Assembly (NCBI GenBank): GCA_035496575.1
Contig: DATJEN010000121.1
Location: 1 to 49,581 of the forward strand
DNA length: 49,581 nt
From: PALSA-1355 sp035496575
GTDB taxonomy: Bacteria > Planctomycetota > Planctomycetia > Pirellulales > PALSA-1355
Direction: 5' to 3'
Both the position numbers and the translations under genes were made by a program. The stretch's first letter is position 1. Every line of letters begins with the position of its first letter. Positions 7,158 to 16,285 of the stretch are shown here, one piece after another. The notes under the pieces are model-generated. The model did not search any database. It saw nothing but the letters and a program-made list of their open reading frames with translations, and had not been told where the DNA came from.

Positions 7158-9986
7158 ATGGCGACTCTTAGCCCGCGTCGGACACGGCTCTGTCGGCTTG
7201 CGGGGTTCGCCACTGCCCTGGTGTGCCTCGCGACGAGCTGCGTGGAAATTCGTGGCCAAGTCTTCATTGCCGCGCCCGCTATCCGCGTGGGCGACAACAC
7301 CGAAAAGCCAGTCTCCGCCTTTACGTTGCCGACGCAGCCGACCGACGTCAAAGACGCGCTGGCTGAGTTCCGACGTTTCGTCGAGCACGAAGCCTGGGAA
7401 AAGGCGTTCAAGTCCATTGAATCGATCGCCGGCAAGGCCACCGGGTTGGTCGACCGCGGCGACGGTGTTTTGGTGCCCAGCCGCATGCTCGTGCAGTCGC
7501 TGTTGGCCGGGCTTCCGCCAAACGGAAAGAACGCCTATCGCGTGTTTTACGACGCGCAGGCGATGGCGCTGTGGGACAAAGCCTCGGGAGCGGCCGAGCT
7601 CGGAAACTTGACGAAGATCGTCAACGAGTATTTGGCAACCACGATCGGGGCCGCGGCCGCCGACCGGCTGGGCGATTTGTACTTCGAACGGGGCGACCTG
7701 GGCCAGGCCATCACCGCGTGGCGCAGCGCGCTCGACTATCGTCCGGACAGCGACATCCCCAAGGCAAAGTTATTGGTCAAGATCGCGACCGCGCTTGCGC
7801 GCGAGGGGCGCGGCGGAGAGCTGGCGGAGCTTGCGCGCACGCTCGACGAGCGGTCCGCCGGCGAAACGGTCGAGATTGGCGGCCGGCGGCTGGTCGCCGG
7901 GGACTATCTAAAGACGTTGTCGGCCAGCGCGAAAGCGCCGGTGCCCAAAGTTGAAAGTAAATCGCAAGCGGACATCGCGCTGCCGGCATCGAATGACCCG
8001 CTGTGGCAATTCCGCTTTCAGAGCAAGGTCGATCCGGCAAACCCCACTCAGCCGTTTGCGATTACGGACGTGTACGGCCGGCAGCGGGCGAACGATTTTC
8101 CGCTGCCAACCGCCACCGATGGCGAGCGCCTGTACGCCAACGTGTTTGGTGTCGAGATGGCGTTCGACCTGGCGAACGGCAAGATGCTGTGGCGCACCGG
8201 CCGGCTGCAGGACCTCACCTTCCAGCAGAATCGCCAAGGGGCCCAGCCGGAACGCTACTCGGTAACGGTCATGGGCGACCGCATCTGGAGCGTGACGCGC
8301 GATATTCAGCAGATGAACAATTTTCCGCCCACGTTCGCGCTCGTGGCGCGCGAAGCGGCGACGGGCAAGGAGATTTTCAACAGCCGCAAAACCTTGAGCT
8401 CGTGGAATATCAGCGGCCGACCCCATTTCATCACGGGCGACTTTGCGAAAGTGCGAAACAGCGCCGAGAGCGCTCCGCCATCCGCTACCGCCAATGCGGC
8501 TAGCGAAAAACCATCGACGCTGGATTTTTCCAAAGGTTTCTCCGAGAAGCAGGACGGATTGAAGCTCAACGGCGTGGCGGCGATCGACGAATCTCGCCTG
8601 CGACTAACCGACGGTGGCAGCAAGCAGGCCGGCAGCGTGTTTTCCAGCAAACCACTCAACGTGGCCGGTTTCACAACTGAGTTCGAGATTCAATTGACCC
8701 GCGCCAACGCCGACGGCCTGGTGTTCGTCGTGCAAGGCCAGGGCGCGGACGCGCTCGGCAAATTTGGCGACGGGATGGGATTCGAGGGAATCACCAAGAG
8801 CGTCGGCATCAAGTTCGATTTGTATGGCAAGGACGCCAATACGACTGGCTTGTGCCTCGACGGAGAGCGGCCCAAGCCGGATAGCGCGATCGCGCTCAAG
8901 GACGCAAAAATCGACCTGAAGAGCGGCCACCCGTTCAAGGTAAAAATCGATTATGACGGCAGCGAACTGGCGGCCACGATCACCGACGTCGAAACGAAAG
9001 CCAGCCACACGCACCGATACCAGGTCGACATCAAGACCTACGTCGGCGGGACCACGGCGCACATCGGATTTACGGGGTCATCGGGCAACTTGACTGCCAT
9101 CCAACACATCAAGAATTGGACCTACGCCTCGACCACTCCGAAAGCCACGCCGAAAGCTTCGCCTGACGCGCCGCCCATGGGCCTGGTCTACATCGGGGCG
9201 ACGCGAACCACCAAGAACACCGAGTTGTCGCTGCTCGCGCTCGATGCGGGGACGGGCAAGCTGATCAAGTCCATCACCTTGGGCTCGCATGCGGTCGACC
9301 CGAACCAGGTGTATTACGATCGCCCGTCCGAGCCGTCAATCCTGCCGCTCGGTGGACGATTGTTCGTGGAAACGCACGCGGGCGCTTTGATGTCCGTGGA
9401 ACCCCAGTCGGGCACGATCGATTGGGGGATCATGTATGAATCGCCGCCGCCGCAACAGGGCTATTACTACTACGAATATCAACCACCGCAACTGGCCGTG
9501 GGCGACCCGATCGTGCGCGATGGAATGTTGTTCACCAAGGGCATGCGCTCGCACCGCCTGGTCGCGCTAAGAACTGACGCTCCCGGCCTGACATGGAATC
9601 GGCCTGTGGACCGGGCCGCCGTCGTAATCGGCATCGATGCCGAGCGCGTTTACGTCTCGGGTGAGGATCTGATGGCCTATAGCCTGAAAACCCAAGAAGT
9701 GCTGTGGTCGACGCGCTTGCCGCGATCGGCCACTTGGAGCACTCCGGTCGTGACGCAAAACCGAATCTATCAGTTCACCTCGCGCGGCATTTACGAGGTC
9801 AATAAAGAGAACGGCAACGTAGAGAACCTGTTTCGCGGCACCGATCTCGATGCCTTTGGCGGGTCGTTGCTGGTCACTCCGCGAGCGCTCGTTACCGTGT
9901 CTAATCTGGCGATCACGGCCTACCCACGCGAGCCGAGCACGACGCAATCTGGTCCCAATCCAGCCGGCAATTCTTTGAACCCCTGA
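7158..9986 (+). CDS. Large exported protein: helical repeat, PQQ-like propeller and inserted lectin-like domain
   Basis: 942 residues. Signal-like segment at 11-34 (LCRLAGFATALVCLATSC). Residues about 55-260 look like TPR-type helices (DALAEFRRFVEHEAWEKAF, AADRLGDLYFERGDLGQAITAWRSAL). PQQ/quinoprotein-like blades follow (DGERLYANVFGVEMAFDL, GKMLWRTG) and resume at about 670-925 (LALDAGTGKLIKS, QEVLWSTRLPRSATWSTPV, NRIYQFTSRGIYEV). Between them, about 455-657, lies an L-type-lectin/concanavalin-like sandwich (DGLVFVVQGQG, GMGFEGITKSVGIKFDLY, AHIGFTGSSGN). The propeller appears interrupted by the lectin insertion. The ATG at 7158 is chosen because the signal peptide starts there; the upstream in-frame sequence is mostly antisense to the divergent gene. 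Role unknown: probably an envelope-bound glycan or polymer sensor or scaffold. Confidence 0.85.
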   Translation: MATLSPRRTRLCRLAGFATALVCLATSCVEIRGQVFIAAPAIRVGDNTEKPVSAFTLPTQPTDVKDALAEFRRFVEHEAWEKAFKSIESIAGKATGLVDRGDGVLVPSRMLVQSLLAGLPPNGKNAYRVFYDAQAMALWDKASGAAELGNLTKIVNEYLATTIGAAAADRLGDLYFERGDLGQAITAWRSALDYRPDSDIPKAKLLVKIATALAREGRGGELAELARTLDERSAGETVEIGGRRLVAGDYLKTLSASAKAPVPKVESKSQADIALPASNDPLWQFRFQSKVDPANPTQPFAITDVYGRQRANDFPLPTATDGERLYANVFGVEMAFDLANGKMLWRTGRLQDLTFQQNRQGAQPERYSVTVMGDRIWSVTRDIQQMNNFPPTFALVAREAATGKEIFNSRKTLSSWNISGRPHFITGDFAKVRNSAESAPPSATANAASEKPSTLDFSKGFSEKQDGLKLNGVAAIDESRLRLTDGGSKQAGSVFSSKPLNVAGFTTEFEIQLTRANADGLVFVVQGQGADALGKFGDGMGFEGITKSVGIKFDLYGKDANTTGLCLDGERPKPDSAIALKDAKIDLKSGHPFKVKIDYDGSELAATITDVETKASHTHRYQVDIKTYVGGTTAHIGFTGSSGNLTAIQHIKNWTYASTTPKATPKASPDAPPMGLVYIGATRTTKNTELSLLALDAGTGKLIKSITLGSHAVDPNQVYYDRPSEPSILPLGGRLFVETHAGALMSVEPQSGTIDWGIMYESPPPQQGYYYYEYQPPQLAVGDPIVRDGMLFTKGMRSHRLVALRTDAPGLTWNRPVDRAAVVIGIDAERVYVSGEDLMAYSLKTQEVLWSTRLPRSATWSTPVVTQNRIYQFTSRGIYEVNKENGNVENLFRGTDLDAFGGSLLVTPRALVTVSNLAITAYPREPSTTQSGPNPAGNSLNP

Positions 9987-10030
9987 ATCGCCCACCATCC
10001 CATCGCGAACCAGCAGCAGGAACCTGTTTT

Positions 10031-10930
10031 ATGAAACGCCTCATCACCGCCGCTTCAGTCACTGCCGCGCTCGTGGGGGCGCTTGCGTGCTCGAGTGTCA
10101 TGGCCCAAGTGGTTTCCAACGTTAGCGCCAGCGACGGGATCACGGTGGCTGGTAATGGCGACGCTTCAGCGCGACCCAACCTGGTGGAGATCGACATGCA
10201 GGTGACGGGCAAGGCTGAGTTGACGGGTGATGCCCTGGTGAAATACCGCGATGCCAAAAAACGACTGCTGGAAGCGCTGGAAAAAGTAAAAGTGCCAAAC
10301 TTCACGGTGAGCGATCATGGGCTATCGATCAACGTCGGCAACTCCGCCGAAATGCAACAGCGAATCATGAACGGCCAGATGCAGAATCCGGGAAAGCCTC
10401 AGGTCGAGGTGGTGAGCACCGTGCGCATGAGGATCAGCGACGTGCGCGAGATTCCGCCCGAAGAATTGATCAAAACGGTGGGCCGCCTGATGGATGTTGC
10501 CCAAGACGCCGGGGTCACGATCGGGCCCAGCGCGGCCGACCAGATGCGCGCCTATCGATATGGGCAGTCAGTGCAAAACTCGTTGCCCGTGCGGTTCGTG
10601 CTGACGGACCTGGCCGAGCTGCGTGAAAAAGCGTACGAGGCCGCGGTGGCGGACGCGCGAAGCCGGGCGACGCGGCTGGCCAAGCTGCACCAGGTGAAGG
10701 TCGGCGCGCCCACCTCGATTCAAGAGATCGTGGTCGGGGGCGATCAGCCGGTATCGCAAGCCATCCAAATCAATCTCAACCAGTTCAATTCACAAAACGC
10801 CACTCCCACGGCCAGCGAATCGGAAGGGCCGCGCATCGTTTCCTCTTCGCTGGCGGGCATTCCCGTGCAAGTCAAGTTGATGGTTCGTTTCGCAATTGCT
10901 CCGCCCGATCCATCGACCGCGCAGAAGTAA
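10031..10930 (+). CDS. SIMPL (DUF541) domain periplasmic protein
   Basis: 299 residues. A signal peptide (TAASVTAALVGALACSSVMAQ) is followed by a SIMPL/DUF541 domain covering the rest: GITVAGNGDASARPNLVEIDMQVTG, conserved helices (YRDAKKRLLEALEKV) and the C-terminal EAAVADARSRATRLAKLHQVKVG stretch. The fold is related to BP26/OMP28; such proteins form oligomeric rings in the envelope and their biochemical job is poorly defined. An insertion rich in Gln/Asn (VSQAIQINLNQFNSQNATPT) near residue 245 precedes the last strand. CAGGA lies upstream of the ATG. It is 44 bp after the PQQ gene and 18 bp before the cyclase-fold gene, so likely cotranscribed. Confidence 0.88.
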   Translation: MKRLITAASVTAALVGALACSSVMAQVVSNVSASDGITVAGNGDASARPNLVEIDMQVTGKAELTGDALVKYRDAKKRLLEALEKVKVPNFTVSDHGLSINVGNSAEMQQRIMNGQMQNPGKPQVEVVSTVRMRISDVREIPPEELIKTVGRLMDVAQDAGVTIGPSAADQMRAYRYGQSVQNSLPVRFVLTDLAELREKAYEAAVADARSRATRLAKLHQVKVGAPTSIQEIVVGGDQPVSQAIQINLNQFNSQNATPTASESEGPRIVSSSLAGIPVQVKLMVRFAIAPPDPSTAQK

Positions 10931-10948
10931 ACAACAGGAGAGCCAATC

Positions 10949-12040
10949 ATGGCCGAGCGCGCGCACAAGCGATGGGCAACGAGATGGACCGCGCTGTCGC
11001 TGCGCGCCTCGCTCGCATTTGGCCTGGCCTTGCTGATGGGCGCTGGAACGCTGCGCGCCGCCGAAGAAGTTTTGCCCAAGCACATCACGCCGCAAACGCT
11101 CAAGGCCGTCCGCGCGGGGCTCGATTATCTCGCGCGCTCGCAAGGGGATAACGGCAGCTGGCAGAACGACCAGGGCGGAGAATCCTATCCGGTGGCGATG
11201 ACGGGCCTGGCCGGCACCGCGCTATTGGCCAACGGCAATACCTCGACGCGGGGCCGCTACGCGCCGCAGGTTGAAAAAGCGGTGGAATACCTGGTGGGCT
11301 GTTCCACGCGCAGCGGACTGATCACCGGCCCCTCGCAGGAAAACGGCCGGCCCATGCACGGACATGGATTTGCGCTGATGTTTTTGGCGTGCGCGTACGG
11401 CAGTGAGACCAAGCCGGCCATGCGCGAGAAGATCAAGGAAGTCATCGAGAATGCGGTGAAGCTGACAAGCGAGGGACAAAGCGGCGACGGCGGGTGGACG
11501 TACATTCCCGGCGCGGGGGACGAGGGCTCGGTCACCGTGACCCAGGTTCAGGCGCTGCGCGCCGCGCACAACGCCGGCATCGCGGTGCCGCGCGGCACGA
11601 TTGCCCAAGCCGTGCAATACATCGAGCACTGCAGCACGTCCGAGGGCGGCATCAGCTATTCGCTTCGCAGCGGCGGCGGTCCGCGCCTGCCGATCTCGGC
11701 CGCGGCAGTCGCCACGCTGTACAACGCAGGCCAATATGACGCGCCCGTGGCCAATCGCTGCCTGGAATACTTATGGCGGCACTTCGAAAACTCCAAAACG
11801 TGGAGCAAGAACGCGGGCCACGATTATTACTGTCAACTCTACGCGGCGCAGGCCTTTTATCTGGCGGGTGACAAGTATTGGGATTCGTACTTCCCGGCGG
11901 CCCGCGACCAATTGCTGGCCCAGCAAGATAAGAGCGAAGGGGCCTGGACGGGCGATTACATCGGCAAGTCGTACGGGACTTCGATCGCGCTGATCATCTT
12001 GCAATTGCCCTACAAGTATTTGCCGGTCTATCAGCGGTAA
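10949..12040 (+). CDS. Secreted prenyltransferase/squalene-cyclase-fold repeat protein
   Basis: 363 residues: a signal peptide (LRASLAFGLALLMGAGTLRAAEE), then alpha/alpha-toroid repeats with QW-like turns: LDYLARSQGDNGSW, SEGQSGDGGWTYIPG, CSTSEGGISY and DKSEGAWTGD. This is the squalene oxidase/prenyltransferase repeat fold. The DXDD acid motif of squalene-hopene cyclases is not present, and the protein is about half the length of a hopene cyclase, so terpene cyclisation is unlikely; a binding role in the envelope is inferred. A strong AGGAG precedes the ATG. It sits 23 bp before the MoxR gene, a recurrent arrangement in planctomycete MoxR-vWA clusters as I recall it. Confidence 0.87.
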   Translation: MAERAHKRWATRWTALSLRASLAFGLALLMGAGTLRAAEEVLPKHITPQTLKAVRAGLDYLARSQGDNGSWQNDQGGESYPVAMTGLAGTALLANGNTSTRGRYAPQVEKAVEYLVGCSTRSGLITGPSQENGRPMHGHGFALMFLACAYGSETKPAMREKIKEVIENAVKLTSEGQSGDGGWTYIPGAGDEGSVTVTQVQALRAAHNAGIAVPRGTIAQAVQYIEHCSTSEGGISYSLRSGGGPRLPISAAAVATLYNAGQYDAPVANRCLEYLWRHFENSKTWSKNAGHDYYCQLYAAQAFYLAGDKYWDSYFPAARDQLLAQQDKSEGAWTGDYIGKSYGTSIALIILQLPYKYLPVYQR

Positions 12041-12063
12041 CTCAGTTTTTTGAGGAACAACAC

Positions 12064-13113
12064 GTGAAGAGCACAGCAGAGGCGGATTTGGCCGGCTTGA
12101 GCCGTTTGAAGGCCGCCCACCAGGACCTGCGCGAACAAATCGCCCAAGTCGTGGTGGGACAAGATGACGTGATCGAGCAGTTGATGATCAGCATCTTCGC
12201 GCGCGGCCATTGCATTCTGGAAGGCGTGCCAGGCCTGGCTAAGACTCTGATGGTGAGCACGTTGGCCGAGTGCCTCGCGCTCAACTTTACCCGCATCCAG
12301 TTCACACCCGACTTGATGCCCAGCGACATCACCGGCACCGAGGTTCTGCAAGAGGACCGCGCGACTGGCGCTCGTCAGTTGCGTTATGTGCAGGGGCCGG
12401 TGTTCACCAACGTGTTGTTGGCCGACGAGATCAATCGCACCCCGCCCAAGACGCAGGCCGCGCTGCTGGAGGCTATGCAGGAGCGGCAAGTGACTGCCGG
12501 CGGACGGCGCCACGCGTTGCCCGATCCGTTCTTCGTGCTGGCGACGCAAAACCCGATCGAGCAGGAAGGCACGTATCCGCTGCCCGAAGCTCAGTTGGAC
12601 CGGTTCTTGTTCAAAGTGTTCGTCGGATATCCCACGCCTGACGAGGAGCGCCGCATCTACCGGGTCACGACGGGCGTCGAGCAGCAAGCGCTCGACAAGG
12701 TGCTCTCGCAAGAGGAGATTCCCGAGCTGCAGGCTTTGGTGAGGCGCGTGCCGATTTCGGACCACTGTCTCGACTATGCCATGGCGATCGTCCGCGCCAC
12801 GCGCCCGGCTGAATCCGAAAAGCCCGCCTACATCGGCAAATGGGTCGCCTGGGGCGCTGGCCCGCGCGCCGGGCAAGCGCTCGTGTTGGCGGCCAAGGCC
12901 CGCGCTGCCCTGGAAGGCCGCACCTGCGTGCGGATCGAAGACATTCGTGCCGTGGCGCTCCCCGTTCTGCGGCACCGGCTGGTGACGACCTATGCCGCGC
13001 AGGCCGAAGGCCAGACGCCCGACACGGTCATCACCGCGCTGTTGCGCGATATTCCCGTCCGACCCGGAGTCGAGGAGCTCGATGGCCACGTCGCCCAAGT
13101 ATTCCGATCCTGA
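12064..13113 (+). CDS. MoxR family AAA+ ATPase
   Basis: 349 residues, the usual MoxR length. Walker A GVPGLAKT at 54-61; Walker B/DEINR with the family helix LLADEINRTPPKTQAALLEAMQERQVT near 120-145; sensor 1 FVLATQNPIEQEGTYPLPEAQLDRFLF near 155-182. MoxR ATPases act in the cytoplasm as chaperones that activate or remodel partners, generally vWA-domain proteins encoded beside them. Translation starts at a GTG (12064) with TGAGGA upstream. Its last 32 bp overlap the DUF58 gene, arguing for translational coupling with its likely direct partner. Confidence 0.96.
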   Translation: MKSTAEADLAGLSRLKAAHQDLREQIAQVVVGQDDVIEQLMISIFARGHCILEGVPGLAKTLMVSTLAECLALNFTRIQFTPDLMPSDITGTEVLQEDRATGARQLRYVQGPVFTNVLLADEINRTPPKTQAALLEAMQERQVTAGGRRHALPDPFFVLATQNPIEQEGTYPLPEAQLDRFLFKVFVGYPTPDEERRIYRVTTGVEQQALDKVLSQEEIPELQALVRRVPISDHCLDYAMAIVRATRPAESEKPAYIGKWVAWGAGPRAGQALVLAAKARAALEGRTCVRIEDIRAVALPVLRHRLVTTYAAQAEGQTPDTVITALLRDIPVRPGVEELDGHVAQVFRS

Positions 13114-13996
13114 AATTCTGGCCCGCATCGCCGGGCTGTCGCTGCGCGCTCGGCAGGTGGTCGAGGGCACGATTTCCGGTCTGCACCGCAGCCCGTTTCA
13201 CGGCTTTAACGTCGAGTTTGCCGAGTATCGCGAGTACTCTCCCGGCGACGATTTGCGCCGATTGGATTGGCGCGTGCTGGGGCGCACCGACCGCTTCTAC
13301 GTCAAGCAGTATGAGGAAGAGAGCAATCTGCGCGCGACGCTGGTACTCGATTGCAGCTCCTCGATGCGATATGGCTCGCGCGCGCTGAATAAATTCGAAT
13401 ACGCCGCGGTCGCGGCCGCATCGCTTGCGACTTTGCTCGTCGAGCAGCAGGACCCGGTGGGCCTGGCCTTATTCGATCGCGAGACGCGCGAGATTTTGCC
13501 GCCGGCCGCGACGCAGGCCCAATTGGCGCGGATTATCGGCCTGTTGGAGCAGGCCCAGCCCGATCGCCAGACCGATCTGGGGAGCGTGCTGCGCTCGTTG
13601 AGCGAGCAGGGCAAGAAGCGCGGGCTGATGATCATTTTGTCCGACCTGCTGACGGACCTCGATTCGTTTTACGATGGCCTGAGGCGCTTGCAATATCGGG
13701 GCCACGAAATCCTGGTGATGCACGTTCTCGATCCCGACGAGCTGGAGCTGCCCTTCAACGACCTGATCATGTTTCGCGACATGGAGGGTTCGGAGGAGTT
13801 GCTTGCCGAGCCGTGGGCCTTCCGCCAGGCCTACCAGGCGGCCATGCGCGAGTTTCTGGACTCCGTACGGCAGGGGTGTGGTCAGCGCGGCATCGACTAC
13901 CTCGGACTGCGCACCGATCAGAGCCTGGCCGATGTTCTGAGCCATTACCTGCACGCGCGCGACCGCTTGAAGCATGTCATTTCCGGCGGCCGATGA
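13082..13996 (+). CDS. DUF58 domain protein with vWA-like fold (MoxR partner)
   Basis: 304 residues. The DUF58 signature HGFNVEFAEYREYSPGDDLRRLDWRVLGRTDRFYVKQYEEESN lies at about 40-83 and is followed by a vWA-like segment with a MIDAS-type DCSSS motif (LVLDCSSSMRYGS, near residue 90) and ILSDLLTDLD near residue 185. No transmembrane segment is evident, so it is probably cytoplasmic or membrane-associated. DUF58 proteins are standard MoxR partners. The ATG at 13082 sits inside the MoxR gene; earlier in-frame codons encode Arg/Pro-rich sequence typical of a shadow frame. Confidence 0.94.
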   Translation: MATSPKYSDPEILARIAGLSLRARQVVEGTISGLHRSPFHGFNVEFAEYREYSPGDDLRRLDWRVLGRTDRFYVKQYEEESNLRATLVLDCSSSMRYGSRALNKFEYAAVAAASLATLLVEQQDPVGLALFDRETREILPPAATQAQLARIIGLLEQAQPDRQTDLGSVLRSLSEQGKKRGLMIILSDLLTDLDSFYDGLRRLQYRGHEILVMHVLDPDELELPFNDLIMFRDMEGSEELLAEPWAFRQAYQAAMREFLDSVRQGCGQRGIDYLGLRTDQSLADVLSHYLHARDRLKHVISGGR

Positions 13997-14021
13997 CCCA
14001 ACGCCTTTTTCCTTTGCCCCC

Positions 14022-16235
14022 ATGAACACCCTGACCTTTCTTAATCAGCCGCTGCTGTGGGGCCTGGGACTGGCATCGATTCCGATTCTGATCCACCTGC
14101 TCTATCGCCGACAGTATCGGCGCCTGGACTGGGCGCCCATGCATTACTTGAAGCTGTCGATCAAGCGCAACCGGCGGCGCATTCGCATCGAGCAGATCCT
14201 GCTCTTGCTGCTGCGCACGGCGATCGTGTTGTTGCTGTTCTTTGCCGTGGCGCGACCCATTCTAAATGCCGCCGGCCTTTCGCGATTTTGGGGCGACAGC
14301 GGACGCACCAGCCGGATTGTCGTGCTCGATGATTCCCTGAGCATGGGATATGCCGACCAAGGCAAATCGGCATTGGCGCGGGCGAAAGAAGTCTTGCCCG
14401 AGGTGCTTTCGGCATTCGGCACGAAGGATCGTTTGACGCTGCTGACCGCTTCGCGACCGAAACAGCCCGAGCTGCGCGAAGTGGAGCTCGAAAACATCGA
14501 TGAGATCGTGAAGTTGTCCGCGAACTTGCCTGCCACGGAAGTCTTTGCTTCTTGGGAGCCGGTGCTGAAGGCCGTCGATGAGCTGATTGCGGGCGGGTCG
14601 TACCCGCTGCACGAGCTGACGCTGTTCACCGACTTGCGCCGCGCCGGGTGGGAGAGTCCCTTGGAGGAGTTTGCCGGGCGCTGGCCGGGCCAGCACGTCA
14701 AGCTGCGCGTGATCGATGTTGGCTCGCCCGATTCGACGAATGTAGCGCTCGTGAGCCTGAAGCAGGTCGACCGCCTGGCTCTGGCGGGCGTGCCGACCCG
14801 CTTCGAAGCCGAAGTGCGAAACGACACGGCGGGGGAATTGGCGGGCAAGGAAGGCAACCTGATCGTCGACGGAAAGGCCACCGTGGTGCGTCTGCCCAAT
14901 ATCGGACCGCGCGAGACGGTGCGCGTCCCCTTAGTCGCGACCATGCAGGAGCCCGCTCCACACGAGATCGGCTTCGAGCTACCGAACGATTTTTTGCCGG
15001 GCGACAACGCGCTGTGGGCCGTGGCCCACGTGCAGCAAAGCGTGGACATGATGCTCGTCGACGGTGAGCCATCGACCGAGCCGCTGGGAAGCGAAACCGA
15101 TTTCCTGGCGCTGGCCTTGTCGCTTTCGGGCGACACGAGCGAGCCCTTTCGAGTCGAGGTGATCACCGACTCAGAATGGAGCGCGAGTCCCCAGGCTCAG
15201 TCCGATCTCTTGGTGCTTTCGAACGTGTCGCGAGTGAACGCTGAGCAGGCCGAGCTGTTCGAGCGAATGGTCAATGGCGGCATGGGGCTGATGGTGTTTG
15301 TCGGCGACCAGGTGGATCCCGACAATTACAACCAACACCTCTTCAAGGGTGGCCGCGGTCTGCTCGGCGCGGCGCTCGAAAGCGTCTCGGACAGCGAGTT
15401 TTCGGGATTACTGGTTGAGCCCGGCGAGTCGTCGCCGCTGGCCGCGCTCGCGCAATTGTCGCCCGCGGTGTTGTCGCGCACTAAGTTCCGCAAATGGTAC
15501 GAGGTGCGCCTGCCTGCGGACGAACCCGAGGGCGTGCACGTCTTGGCGCGCTGGAACAATCCGACGGCGGCGCCGGCGGTCATCCAAAGAAACATCGGGC
15601 GCGGGCAGGTGCTCTTGGTGACCACTACGGCCGACCGCGCCTGGAGCGACTGGCCCACCGAAGCCAGCTATGTGCTGGCGGTTCGCGAAGCCGCACGCGC
15701 GATTGCGCGGAGCACGGCCAGCTTGCACGAAGTCTCGGCCGGTGAAGCGATCACGATCGAGGTGCCGAAGAGCCACGACGTCACGCTGCCTGTCGTGCAA
15801 GCTCCCGGGGAAAGCGAAACGAAGCCTTTACTGCTCTCGGGCGAAGAGCCCGCCACCGCTGCTGCATCCAAGTCGAGCGCAGAATCCCCCCGCGCTGCTT
15901 CGGCCAACAGTCCGGGCAGGCGCACCTTACGATACACCGACACGCGACGAGCGGGATTGTACAAGGCAAGCTGGCGAGATTCGGTTGCGGGACCGACGAG
16001 CGAAACGTTCGCCGTGAACCCGGATGTGCGTGAAAGTCAGCTAGAACGGATGCCGGTCGAGGAATTCAAGAAATTGTGGGGCGCCATGGAGCCCGAGGTG
16101 ATTTCGCTGGGCGTGAAAGCCGACGCGGCGCTCACGGTGCATGGGCAGGAGATTTGGCGCGCGTTGGCCACGGGTCTGCTGGGCTTGTTATTAGTCGAAT
16201 CGTGCTTCGCGCGGTGGTGCGGACGTCAACGCTGA
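14022..16235 (+). CDS. BatA-type membrane protein with vWA-like domain
   Basis: 737 residues. The N-terminus is the BatA (aerotolerance regulator N-terminal) module: FLNQPLLWGLGLASIPILIHLLYRRQYRRLDWAPMHYLKLSIKRNRRRIRIEQ followed by a second membrane segment (LLLLLLRTAIVLLLFFAVARPIL). A vWA-like domain with DDSLSMG begins near residue 95. A large predicted periplasmic or lumenal region follows, and a C-terminal membrane helix (ALATGLLGLLLVESCFARW) lies near 715. Middle residues (about 345-480) look like the glutamine-amidotransferase-like domain common in such proteins. It is placed directly after MoxR and DUF58. A Ser/Ala-rich linker is seen near residue 610. ATG at 14022 is the first codon of the BatA module. 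Confidence 0.9.
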   Translation: MNTLTFLNQPLLWGLGLASIPILIHLLYRRQYRRLDWAPMHYLKLSIKRNRRRIRIEQILLLLLRTAIVLLLFFAVARPILNAAGLSRFWGDSGRTSRIVVLDDSLSMGYADQGKSALARAKEVLPEVLSAFGTKDRLTLLTASRPKQPELREVELENIDEIVKLSANLPATEVFASWEPVLKAVDELIAGGSYPLHELTLFTDLRRAGWESPLEEFAGRWPGQHVKLRVIDVGSPDSTNVALVSLKQVDRLALAGVPTRFEAEVRNDTAGELAGKEGNLIVDGKATVVRLPNIGPRETVRVPLVATMQEPAPHEIGFELPNDFLPGDNALWAVAHVQQSVDMMLVDGEPSTEPLGSETDFLALALSLSGDTSEPFRVEVITDSEWSASPQAQSDLLVLSNVSRVNAEQAELFERMVNGGMGLMVFVGDQVDPDNYNQHLFKGGRGLLGAALESVSDSEFSGLLVEPGESSPLAALAQLSPAVLSRTKFRKWYEVRLPADEPEGVHVLARWNNPTAAPAVIQRNIGRGQVLLVTTTADRAWSDWPTEASYVLAVREAARAIARSTASLHEVSAGEAITIEVPKSHDVTLPVVQAPGESETKPLLLSGEEPATAAASKSSAESPRAASANSPGRRTLRYTDTRRAGLYKASWRDSVAGPTSETFAVNPDVRESQLERMPVEEFKKLWGAMEPEVISLGVKADAALTVHGQEIWRALATGLLGLLLVESCFARWCGRQR

Positions 16236-16285
16236 CGGTGTGTGCAAACTTGCGCGAAAGAAGTTTCGCTTCCTCTTGAGTGGTT

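Noticed and set aside
10949..12040. Calling the protein a squalene-hopene cyclase
   Set aside because: Only the repeat fold is seen; the DXDD motif is missing and the length is about half of a cyclase.
12031..13170. Minus-strand open frame of 379 codons
   Set aside because: Exactly opposite the MoxR gene, low complexity His/Arg/Gln composition, no known domain.
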